Program-made: the position numbers and the translations under genes
Notes under the pieces: generated by a model
Told to the model about the DNA's origin: nothing
The model's input: only the letters and a program-made list of their open reading frames with translations
Database searches by the model: none
Part shown: piece after piece, positions 41,964 through 51,093 of the stretch
How the letters are laid out: each line of letters begins with the position of its first letter
Position numbering within the stretch: position 1 is the stretch's first letter
NCBI GenBank assembly: GCA_025677825.1
Contig: JAIXMO010000005.1
Location: 868,001-932,000, forward strand
Direction: 5' to 3'
DNA from: Helicostylum pulchrum
Lineage: Eukaryota; Mucoromycota; Mucoromycetes; Mucorales; Mucoraceae
Length of the DNA stretch: 64,000 nt

Positions 41964-43862
41964 CTAGTGTTGAAGCAAAGCATCATTTGGAGTCATGGTT
42001 GGACTTTCAGAAAAGTAATGAGGAGGATAGAATTCGGAAGCATCACCCAAGATAGGACTGTTTGCAGCAGTTGTTACAGTACTATGATCGACAAAATAAG
42101 CTTGATGTAAATAATTTGTCGGTAACTGAGGGTGGTAAAACTGATTGATAGATAAATCCTCATAGGGTCTTGGTTGTGGTACACAGTACTGGTCCCAGTC
42201 TACTCTTCTTTGCCAATCACTTGCAGACTCGTCTTCCCAATACGGGGTCTGTTGCGGTAATAACTCTTCCACCATCATCATGGTCGTATCATTTAACGGC
42301 TGGCTGGTGCTGGATAAATCGTAAAAGATTTCCGTGTCTTCGATTTTGATGGTAGGCGGTCTTGTTGTGTAGATGGGTGAAGAGTCACATGAAGAAGCAG
42401 CCGAGGTGGTTGAAATGGAGAGTTCAGGTACGACTAATTGAGGATAGACTGGTTTGACCTTGAGGTACTCTACAGTAGGTGGTGGATGTGACCAGTCTGA
42501 TTCATATATGACTTCTGCGTGAGCCTTAAGATGGCAGCGGCGTGATGATGTGTTGTTTTGCATATTGTTAGATCTTTTTGTTGCAGAGGAATGCTGTTTA
42601 ACGGACCGAGATTTATTGGTACTACTAGTACGTCTTGGCTTAAACTGACAGTTTGTTGAATCAGAAGAAGAAGAAGGTTGATCATCACCATCACTGCCTT
42701 CATGAGGATGGTGACCATGTTTTGGCATACGGATACGCTGATGGGTCTTTTTATGCTGAGCCAGGTTATCGGATCTTGAAAAGCGCTTACCGCACAAGTC
42801 GCACAAGTAAGGGCGCTCCATGGTATGTGTTCTTAAATGACGCTTCATATGTTCTAAACGCTTAAAGTGTTTACCGCAAGCAGATAACGGGCAGTTAAAG
42901 AACCGGACAGAGCTGGAATCATCATCAGTGTTGGTGTTGCTTGAAGTGGTAGATGCGTCCGAGTGCCAAATGTTTAAAGTAGTATCTGGAAAGTTGTTAT
43001 TGTTGTTGTTGGTGGTAGTGGTAGAGAGCTTTTTTCTATTGTAGTCGACGAGTGTTTGTTGTTGTTGTTGGATTCTTTGTTGCGTTACACGACGTCTACG
43101 CTGTTTGTATGTTGGAGAACCTTCAAATAAAGAAAATTGACCAAAAATGGCTGAGGAAGCTTTTTGAAGATCACCTTCACGTGATGAAACAGCAGCAGCG
43201 ACAGGGAGAGGAGGAGGACTGTCAGAGATGATGCTGGTGTTACTACTGGTGTCACTGTAAGAAGAATGTTCTCGATGTAAATAAAAAGGGTCCAAGTTCA
43301 TCTCGGATAGCATTGATTTACGAAAGTTATCAAACATGGCTTGCGTGGTATCGAGCGAGATTGTAGTTGCAGGATGCGCAACAGATACCGAAGTAGGATA
43401 GATGCCTAATTTTTCGCGTTTCAGGTCTCTTTCTAAAGCGTCTAAAAATAGCCTATCATGAGGGACAGAGTACCAGAAAAAGACCTTTTGTTTCTTTTGG
43501 GTTCGGATACAGTTGTTTTTGAATAACAAATCAAGAAAGGCGGATTTAGGCTCTTCTAGGATAGCATCCGTACCAGGTTTCAGGTTGCGAAGGTCGCTAA
43601 AGACACCTTCTTCGAACTTTTTGAGGTTTTGAATAGGGCGTCCAAAGGCGTGGAAACGGAACACTAGGCACCGTACAATGTCTGTACCCGAGATATAAAA
43701 TGCGTCGTTCCATTTGACACAGGTTATACTTTCACCTGAAGTAGAAAGGACGTGTTGCTTTATAGCCTCTTGTTGTCCGTTGGGTGCACTTACGAGAAAT
43801 GATTTCAGTTGATCAATCAGTGCTAGTCTTTCAACTATATTGTCTTCACTAGGAACTGTCAT
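41964..43862 (-). CDS. Ste12-family transcription factor with C2H2 fingers
   Basis: A single exon of 632 residues. The Ste12 DNA-binding domain covers about residues 8-160: IDQLKSFLVSAP, ESITCVKWNDAFYISGTDIVR, VFRFHAFGRPI, NLKKFEEGVFSDLRNLKPGTDA, LEEPKSAFLDLLFKNNCIRTQKKQKVFFW and YSVPHDRLFLDALERDLKRE. Two C2H2 fingers follow near residues 320-376 (CPLSACGKHFKRLEHMKRHLRTH and CDLCGKRFSRSDNLAQHKKTH). This pairing is typical of filamentous-fungal SteA/Ste12 proteins and is absent from yeast Ste12. Family members act downstream of the mating/filamentation MAP kinase cascade. Polar low-complexity stretches (Asn run, Gln run) separate the domains. The start begins MTVPSEDNIVERLAL after an A/G-rich leader. 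The DNA-binding block is complete. Confidence 0.95.
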   Translation of the reverse strand: MTVPSEDNIVERLALIDQLKSFLVSAPNGQQEAIKQHVLSTSGESITCVKWNDAFYISGTDIVRCLVFRFHAFGRPIQNLKKFEEGVFSDLRNLKPGTDAILEEPKSAFLDLLFKNNCIRTQKKQKVFFWYSVPHDRLFLDALERDLKREKLGIYPTSVSVAHPATTISLDTTQAMFDNFRKSMLSEMNLDPFYLHREHSSYSDTSSNTSIISDSPPPLPVAAAVSSREGDLQKASSAIFGQFSLFEGSPTYKQRRRRVTQQRIQQQQQTLVDYNRKKLSTTTTNNNNNNFPDTTLNIWHSDASTTSSNTNTDDDSSSVRFFNCPLSACGKHFKRLEHMKRHLRTHTMERPYLCDLCGKRFSRSDNLAQHKKTHQRIRMPKHGHHPHEGSDGDDQPSSSSDSTNCQFKPRRTSSTNKSRSVKQHSSATKRSNNMQNNTSSRRCHLKAHAEVIYESDWSHPPPTVEYLKVKPVYPQLVVPELSISTTSAASSCDSSPIYTTRPPTIKIEDTEIFYDLSSTSQPLNDTTMMMVEELLPQQTPYWEDESASDWQRRVDWDQYCVPQPRPYEDLSINQFYHPQLPTNYLHQAYFVDHSTVTTAANSPILGDASEFYPPHYFSESPTMTPNDALLQH

Positions 43863-44155
43863 TTATATCTTTTATACAAAGTAAAAAAAAGAAAGAGTGA
43901 GAGAGAAAGAAAGAAAGAAGGGAGAGGGCGGAAAAAAAAAGGGATAAAGTGTTGCATATATAGTAAAATAATCACGGGGTTCAAGTTTAGTCAAGAAATA
44001 GGTTTTCCGAGCTGTTTACTTTTTGGTTTGTAGTACAGTATCAAGTTTTTTTTTTAGTCCAATAAGATTAAGCACGAGATCCGGAAATGACTTATAAATA
44101 TTCAAAAAAAAAAAAGAGGGCTTTTTTGCTTTTTTTCGTTAGTAAACAAAAAAAT

Positions 44156-44689
44156 ATGCAACTTTTATTATCAATCTTTTTTTGCATAACTGTAGTAGCA
44201 GTAGTAATGGGAGAAAAGCTGTTGTATGAACCTAACGCACCAGACTATAAAGCTGCTTTTGCAAGTCAATCGTTGTTTGATAAATTAGCACCGGACCCAT
44301 CACTTTCAACGTTTATGGACGTCTTGACGCAAGTAGACGATATCTTTCGACTGTTGAACAACTCGGATAGTCAAAACGGACAGTTTACGGTGTTTTGTCC
44401 GGTGAACTCTGCTTTTCGCAATGAACTGGATGTGTATACACGAGCTCATTTGGACGAGTTTTTACGGAACCATGTTGTGCCAAATAACAAGTTGGATCCA
44501 GAGACTTTAAAGCGTATACAGTATCCTTTGAAAACGATGTTACGAGGTCAGACAATCAAGGTGAAGCATCATTTCTTTTCGCAGAGAACGGTGTTGAATG
44601 ATCATGCTATAGTGGACACCAAACATGCAGTAGAGGCTGTCAATGGTATTGCGTATAAGATTGATCATTTATTAAGACCTACTAAATAA
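44156..44689 (+). CDS. secreted single-domain fasciclin (FAS1) protein
   Basis: The 177-residue protein from the ATG at 44156 begins with a signal peptide (MQLLLSIFFCITVVAVVMG). An in-frame ATG 69 bases upstream would put a lysine-rich stretch before the signal and is unlikely. One FAS1 domain follows: LSTFMDVLTQVDDIFRLLN, QFTVFCPVNSAF (the H1 box, TVFAPxNxAF in most members), LDEFLRNHVVPNNKL, and a closing VEAVNGIAYKIDHLL (H2 box, VxxxNGxxHxID). FAS1 proteins are extracellular or cell-surface adhesion proteins. No GPI signal or serine/threonine-rich stalk is seen, so it is probably soluble or wall-associated. Confidence 0.88.
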   Translation: MQLLLSIFFCITVVAVVMGEKLLYEPNAPDYKAAFASQSLFDKLAPDPSLSTFMDVLTQVDDIFRLLNNSDSQNGQFTVFCPVNSAFRNELDVYTRAHLDEFLRNHVVPNNKLDPETLKRIQYPLKTMLRGQTIKVKHHFFSQRTVLNDHAIVDTKHAVEAVNGIAYKIDHLLRPTK

Positions 44690-44931
44690 AATATGGTTCC
44701 GATACTACTAGCAGCAGAAGCATATGATGCGTTATTATTTTCATGCATTACATGATTGCATTGTTCTTTTGTGTTTTTCTTTTTTTCTTTTGAGTTATAA
44801 AAAAAGTGTGTGCGGGCAGTTTTTAATTTTTTTTTAAAAGTCAGTTTAGGGTTTTTTTTTTTTTGGGCATGTCATGGATGTGCAAAAGGCGCAACATAGT
44901 ATATCCTCCTTCTACGTGCTAATCTCTAAGA

Positions 44932-45496
44932 ATGGTATGTATCAATTTACACATCAACGCAACGACATCAACAAAAAAAAAAACCAGAACGCTATATACA
45001 ATGAAATTCAATGGATGGATGGATTACAACACTCGATTTTTTTTTTATGGATTTTTTTTTTTTTACAGGAACATTTGTGTTTTTGCTGTTGATGTGGAAT
45101 TAGATTATTAGAATGATTATATATTAAAATATTGGTTTTCTATTTTATAGTCTAAGGGTACAAGTTCATTCGGTAAGCGTCACACCAAGACTCACACCTT
45201 GTGTCGTCGTTGTGGTAACCGTGCTTTCCACAAGCAAAAGAAAACCTGTGCTCAATGTGGTTATCCCGCTGCCAAGATCAGATCTTGTACGTATTCACAT
45301 ATAAAAAATATTTAAGGCAGAAGGTTCTTACTAACTATATTTTACTATAGTCAACTGGTCTGAAAAGGGTCAACGCAGAAAGACCACCGGTACTGGTCGC
45401 ATGGCTCACTTGAAGGATGTTCAACGTCGTTTCAAGAACGGTTTCCGTGAGGGTACTCAAGCCAAGAAGGTTGTTAAGCCTACCACCACTGCTTAA
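44932..45496 (+). CDS. RPL37: 60S ribosomal protein eL37
   Basis: Three exons: 44932-44934 (the ATG only), 45151-45286 and 45351-45496, about 94 residues. The first intron is 216 nt, long for this window, with donor GTATGT directly after the start codon. The second is 64 nt. The protein reads [22 protein letters not shown], with the zinc-binding pattern CxxC...CxxC (CRRCG and CAQCGYP), [20 protein letters not shown], and a [11 protein letters not shown] block. Length and motifs match eL37 of the large subunit. A single-codon first exon fits the common ribosomal-protein architecture with an intron at the extreme 5' end. Confidence 0.93.
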
Positions 45497-45771
45497 ATAT
45501 ATTAAACTCGGCGCTTCTTTTTTTTTTTTTCTATTAAATTGTCTGACATATTGAACTAGTAATTTTTTATTTTTTTATTGTTATTTTTTCTTTTTTTATT
45601 GCAAGGTGTAAGAGGGGGTTATTTTACTATATTATTATTATGATTAAAGAGGAAAAGAGAAAGAAAGAGAGAGGGAATTTGAGGGGTTGAATGTCAAACT
45701 CAAATGAAATATATATATAAATGCTGTTACAGATAGTGTAAAGAGGAGGGAAGATGTGTGTGTGTGTTAGT

Positions 45772-47205
45772 TTATAGTATACCAGAATCCTTCAAGTAGT
45801 TTTCAATGATTGTTTTTTTAATAACGTCAAACACGTGCTTTATCTAAAAAGAATTATATCAGTATGCAAGTTGATTTAAATAAATCAGTACTACTACTTA
45901 CATTTGATGTATCAGTTGCCTGTGTTATGCTTTTAAAGAAAGGGTTGGTTAGTATATTTTACAGGCAAAAGAAAATAAAGGACTTACTGCGGGTAAATTC
46001 GAAGCTTGGCACGGTTTGTTTGATTAAACCTCCACAAGATATACTTTACCGATTTATTTAAATCCGTTCCACCTCCATAATCCGGAAAGAACTTTTCCAA
46101 CGGTATCTTTTTGACCTTTTGTCGAAATATATCAATCTTGTTTAAGAACAGGATGATTGTTGTTCTTAAAAACCACCGACTGTTAATCACAGACTCGAAT
46201 AAAACAAGGCTCTCCAGCATGCGGTTTTGGCGTGATTCTTCTAGTAGTACTTGGTCGTATTCTGATAGTGAAACACAGAATATAATAGATTGGACTGCTT
46301 CAAAACAGTGAATCCACTTCTTTCGTTCGGATCTTTGTCCACCTACATCAAACATACTATAGTATGTTGTGTCAGTAAAATTAAAAATGTTGATAAATAA
46401 ATCATGCAAAGTCTTACTGTATGCTTGTTTCTTTAATCATAAATTTGGCTTCGACAATACCAGTTGTCTTGGATCTAGCACGTAGTACGTCTTGTGCGTT
46501 GGGCACATAATCATGTTGACCAATACGTTTAATATCCTCAAAGAAGCTACAAAGAGAGAGTTTAGTTTAGTTATATGTGTAAAAAACAGAAAAAAAAAGA
46601 CAAAGACATACTACGAAGCAGAGTCCATAAGGTAAAATTCAGTGGATTTTTGATACAATAATGAAGCAACTGCAGGGTCATGCCAAACAGAAATGACAGC
46701 GTCAATAACTAAAGGGTCAATATTCTCTTGTAGCCGATATTCTTTTATCCTTTGTGCTTCGTATTCGATTTTTTCATTTGCAAGTTGATATTCAAATTGA
46801 CTTAGGGCGTTTACGATCGCTTGTGCTGATTGAATTACATTTTTGTAGACTGTAATTCTCCAGTTAAGGAGTTCTTCCTTTGTATAACCGTTTTGATGAA
46901 GAATCTTCATTTGTTTAAAGATCTTTTATATATTATATTAGTTTTTTTTTTTTTATATGCAGTCTGTTTTTTTATATTATTTACCGTTGATTTACCACTC
47001 TCACCACTACCTTTTTTTTTTTTTAATAGAATAAAATAAAAGACGTTAAAGCGTGTTTTTACTGTAAAAAGCTCTTTGATTTTGTACCTAATAATAAAAT
47101 CTTGAACTCTTTTTCCATTTTTTTCCCTTCTTCTTCGATTGTACGATCGATACTAAAACTGTGTAGTTTTTCCGTTCTTTCTTCATTTGATATACACACA
47201 CCCAT
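45772..47205 (-). CDS. heterotrimeric G-protein alpha subunit
   Basis: Seven exons on the minus strand, 47088-47205, 46985-47010, 46612-46922, 46418-46546, 45988-46356, 45902-45929 and 45772-45843, about 350 residues, the usual fungal size. The MGVCIS start offers glycine-2 for myristoylation and cysteine-4 for palmitoylation. The G1 loop GSGESGKST comes from the tiny exon 2. Switch I gives [14 protein letters not shown], switch [15 protein letters not shown], and G4 NKID. G5 is TQAT in place of the usual TCAT. The helical domain is complete. The C-terminus is KDSGIL, without the pertussis-toxin cysteine at -4. Such subunits couple pheromone or nutrient receptors to cAMP or MAPK signalling. 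The subgroup was not assigned. All exon phases agree. Confidence 0.94.
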
Positions 47206-47386
47206 TATATAAAAATTTTAAAAAACAATAAATAAAGAAAAAAGAAGAGAAAAGAGGGGGGTAAAAAAAAAGAAGATAATAATCAAAATGTGTTATTTAT
47301 ATAATATCATAAAATAGGGGTTGATATATTTATACATGTATAAATTTTCGAAAAAAGGGATTTATATATATTCAAAGGAGAGTTTT

Positions 47387-48080
47387 TTATTTCCCCTTTA
47401 CTTTCTCAGCATAATCAGCCCAACTGCCTATATAGTTTTGAAGGCTTTAAATGGGTTTTAATAAATCAATAAAAAACTTGTTATATGCAAAAACACTTAC
47501 TTGGTATAGCCTAAACTGTAAAGATGCTCGGCTGCTCTGGAACTACGAACACCGGCTAAACAATAAAGAATTACTTGCGATTCCTTTTTTGGCTTTTCAA
47601 ATCCAAATTGATTTTGAAATTCTTGATCTGTTAATGTCCAAGCATTACCAAATTGGCTCTATATTATAACTGTTATTGTTTATGTTCTTGTTTTTATTTG
47701 TTTAGCATTTACCAAAGGAATATTCTTGGCTGTAGGAATTGCACCTTGTACAACTTCCTTTTCCTCTCTAACATCAATTAAATCATATCCCTAAGTTTTT
47801 TTTTTTTTTAATTTACTATAAAAAAAAAATTACCAATTGTTTTACTTGGGGCACTTACTTTTCCTTCTTTTTTGATAATTTGTTGAATATCGTTAAAATC
47901 AACTACTTTGAAAATATCAGAGCTAGGTTGACTGTTGAAAAAACGTCTTGTTTCTTGTACAGCAGCAAACTTGTTGTTTAAAACGATACTGGCGCGAAGT
48001 ACTGGTGCTACGGCGGTTCTTTTAGCGCTTACACGCAAAGACTGAAATACAACTTGTTGTAAAACTCTTCGAGATGACAT
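47387..48080 (-). CDS. mitochondrial rhodanese-domain protein
   Basis: Four exons on the minus strand, 47859-48080, 47713-47790, 47501-47658 and 47387-47444, about 171 residues. The first 50 residues (MSSRRVLQQVVFQSLRVSAKR...) are basic and resemble a mitochondrial targeting sequence. A single rhodanese domain follows: DFNDIQQIIKKEGK, YDLIDVREEKEVVQGAIPTAKNIPL, then the active-site loop ILYCLAGVRSSRA with the catalytic cysteine of CxxGxR, SLGYTN, and IGSWADYAEK at the end. Such proteins carry persulfide sulfur (thiosulfate sulfurtransferase, human TSTD1-like, or yeast Rdl2). The active-site cysteine is present, so catalysis is plausible. Confidence 0.9.
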
Positions 48081-48232
48081 TCTTCAAGGTTGTGGGTAAA
48101 AAAAAGGAAAAAGAAAGGAGAGAAAAAAGGAATTAAAGCTGACGTCAGCGGAGGAGGGAGAAATGGCATCATTGTAAAAAAGATCTCGGTACATCAAAAA
48201 TAAGTTTCCGACTGCACTTTAATAAATTTATT

Positions 48233-50035
48233 TTAAAGTGTACATTGTTTGTAAATATGAGGGTGGTATTGAACAGTAAATGTTCTCAAAGAATAACATT
48301 GAACTTGTAAACGTAAAATGTGTTTATCCAATGGTTGGTCAAATTCTTGTCTTTGTATCTCGCGTACATTGTGTTGCAGAGTAAAGGAAAAATAAGTTTT
48401 ACTGCTGTTCATGATTTCATGCACGAATAACAGGACTTGCGTAGTACTTTTGTTATTAACTTTCCAATGCATGTCATGAATAAGACTGCAAGGCATCTTT
48501 ATTATACCCTGTTGTTGTATATCAAAATAAACACTCTTCAAGCCTATAAAATACCTGGACACAATCTCTAACCCTCCTTCTAACTCATCTTTCGTGATTC
48601 GAAGCGTATGCACAGATTTATTTACCTTGCACTTCTTTTCCTGTACATGCTGCAAATTGATATTTTGCAAGTGCAGTGTTTGTAGTTGTAAGCATCGGGT
48701 CAGTTGATAAAACGATCGTCCCAACCGCTTTTGAAAGTTGGAGGTTGCTTGCGACCCCAAGTCACAACTGAATACTTTTTTACCTAGGTTTAGGTGGAGT
48801 TCCCTGATAGGCGTGCTGAGGTGCTCGATCAGTGCAGAGTGAGGTAAAGACGTGGTGTTGGTGTAGGATTTGAAATGCACTTGCAGTAACAGCTTCTGTT
48901 TCTGTTTACGGATCACCAAGTAAGGGTAGCAGAAACCCCCTGAGTGATGTACGTCGTAATCGTCGTACTCGATTTGGACAAGCGTTTCAAGTGATGCAAC
49001 GGTTAGAAGCTCTTGCATGAATCGCGCCATGGTGTCTGTATCAAGTGTATTGTAGATATTGACATCGGTCAGACGGGAAATATGGTGCGCCATCAGGTGC
49101 ATCACTTTATCGTTTGGCGTTAAATGAACGTCTTGTCCGTTTAGAAACTGCTTGAGAAATAGAGTTTGTAATCGAGGGAATTTGGATATAAAGTAATGGG
49201 TGGATTGGTTAGTGAATTGTACGCCCATGCCTTCAAATGTTTTTAAATTAAAGTGTGGTTGTATGGCTGCGACGGTAAAAGGTATATTTATAAGGGGGTT
49301 TTCAATAGAAAAGTATCGACTTTGATCGTAAAATGTAGGAGTGAACTTTAATGTGACAAGTAACGGGCAGGCGTTAACAAGCGTTTCCAAGACCATGATT
49401 GTCTTTGGTGTGGTTGCGAATTGGATTTCAAGGTAGGTCAAGCTGGTGAATTGGTGCAGTCTGGTAGCTACTTTAAGGTACTCTATCTTGGGACCATCGT
49501 CCCACCCTGTAAAATAGTTTCGGTCACCGAGGTAGAGGCTCTGTAAGGTTGCTCGATAGACGAGGGCGAGATCAAAATAGGTATTGAGATTACCACCGTC
49601 CCAGCCTACTTTTGGGATCTCCTTGAGGTATTTCCAGCAGCTGGATTCTTGCTGTAGCAGTCGCCACAGTGGTTCGGGGTTATGACAGGTGTCCACGGTC
49701 TCGAGGTAAGGGCAGTACCTTACAATACTCAAAAATAAGTTGCGCGTGTCGACGGTTGGCTTATTGTTGTTGGTGTGTAAATATGTCGGTTCGCTCAAAA
49801 GATTATAAAAGATCCGGATAATCTTGACTCGTTTTCCAGTGTCTGGAAGCTTTTGGATAAATGATTGGACGGTATGTGGTTGGGTTAAAATTACTTCTCG
49901 GTAAAGTACTTGTTCGGCGGCTGGGCGCCAGTGGTGACAGGTAATTTGGCATTGTGAGATATCTTGCTTTTTAAAGAGGTGCGTAAATATAGAAATATAT
50001 ATTTCGTGTGGTAAATCAGTCCAGTCTACTACCAT
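48233..50035 (-). CDS. F-box protein
   Basis: A single exon of 600 residues from the ATG at 50035, chosen because it begins directly at the F-box (MVVDWTDLPHEIYISIF). An upstream in-frame ATG would add a hydrophobic non-conserved leader. The F-box covers about residues 5-50 (LPHEIYISIFTHLFKKQDISQCQITCHHW...VLYREV). The rest is a leucine-rich, repeat-like region (for example LYLGDRNYFTGW, LTYLEIQFATT, LQTLFLKQFLNG, LQTLHLQNINLQHV) typical of the many F-box/LRR-like proteins of Mucoromycota. F-box proteins recruit targets to SCF ubiquitin ligases. The target here is unknown. Confidence 0.85.
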   Translation of the reverse strand: MVVDWTDLPHEIYISIFTHLFKKQDISQCQITCHHWRPAAEQVLYREVILTQPHTVQSFIQKLPDTGKRVKIIRIFYNLLSEPTYLHTNNNKPTVDTRNLFLSIVRYCPYLETVDTCHNPEPLWRLLQQESSCWKYLKEIPKVGWDGGNLNTYFDLALVYRATLQSLYLGDRNYFTGWDDGPKIEYLKVATRLHQFTSLTYLEIQFATTPKTIMVLETLVNACPLLVTLKFTPTFYDQSRYFSIENPLINIPFTVAAIQPHFNLKTFEGMGVQFTNQSTHYFISKFPRLQTLFLKQFLNGQDVHLTPNDKVMHLMAHHISRLTDVNIYNTLDTDTMARFMQELLTVASLETLVQIEYDDYDVHHSGGFCYPYLVIRKQKQKLLLQVHFKSYTNTTSLPHSALIEHLSTPIRELHLNLGKKVFSCDLGSQATSNFQKRLGRSFYQLTRCLQLQTLHLQNINLQHVQEKKCKVNKSVHTLRITKDELEGGLEIVSRYFIGLKSVYFDIQQQGIIKMPCSLIHDMHWKVNNKSTTQVLLFVHEIMNSSKTYFSFTLQHNVREIQRQEFDQPLDKHILRLQVQCYSLRTFTVQYHPHIYKQCTL

Positions 50036-51093
50036 TTTTATATAACAAAAGGAGAGAGAGAAAGAGAAAGTAGTTAGTAGGATGAAAATTAAATTATTTA
50101 TATATAGCCGAAGTTGCCACACACAAACCACACTTAACCGCCGAATATCATTATCTCTTTAGGGGATTTAAATATAGATTTTTATTTATATTAAAGAAGA
50201 CGTTTTTGATTCAGTGGCCCAAAAACAGTTGATACGGCATTCGAGACCTTTATCCGAAATATGTTTTTGTCTACATTATTAAAACACCAATGCTCAGTCT
50301 TAGGGCCAAGAAAATACGTAATTCCCTAGGTCCTTGAAAGAGAACGCGACCGCTGAATCGCCAGAACAAGAATCACCTTGCTGGTCTAGCCGATCTGGCT
50401 ACATCAGTCTACTTTTCATAAGAAAAAAGCACTACTTCACTAGTAGAGCAGAGTAGGTGTTTTAAACCGTAGACAAGAGAATGTGAACATCAACATAAAT
50501 AACGAGGAAGAAAAAATATTTTATATAATTTGCTGTGCACAAATTTGACGTTTCATTTTTTTTTTTTTTTTTGTATTTAACCTTACTGGAGGTGCGTCTA
50601 GAATTGGCCTTTTCACCTTTTCACCCTATTTTTTAATCAATACTTGAACAAACCAGAGTTCTTCAAAAGCAAAAGAATTCAAGCCACAACATCGCCATCA
50701 CTAACAGTATTAAAGTACTTAAATAATCATCACACCTACCTAGCATTCAATAGTAAAGACTTTCTTCTGTTGCTGAATTGTAATACACTCGAAACAGCGA
50801 GGAACTTGTCAAACTAAAAAGTATAAAAGTATAAAAGAATCGGTAAATTTTGGTAATTTTTCTTTGCTCTTGAATGACTTGAAATGCCCATCGGATGATA
50901 ATGCTCGATGGTACTGGTTGGAAAGAGCGCACCGGAAAGTGCGCACATGCAACTACAACTGTATAACCATCAGTTTTTTTTTAAAAAATTTTGGGCATCG
51001 TTGTGTGACTACCTACCAAATTTTGAATAGTAAAGATAAAAATGGAGGGAAACGCGTAAAAGATCTTTGTAGTTTTTTTTTTCCGAAAAAATC
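50036..51093. other. intergenic, no gene seen
   Basis: Promoter side of the minus-strand F-box gene and an AT-rich spacer. A perfect 6-bp hairpin (GCGCAC...GTGCGC, loop CGGAAA) lies at 50927-50944. Small open frames here show no motif. Confidence 0.45.

Noticed and set aside
44087..44155. Earlier start codon for the FAS1 protein
   Set aside because: It would put a lysine-rich segment before an otherwise ideal signal peptide. The ATG at 44156 is preferred.
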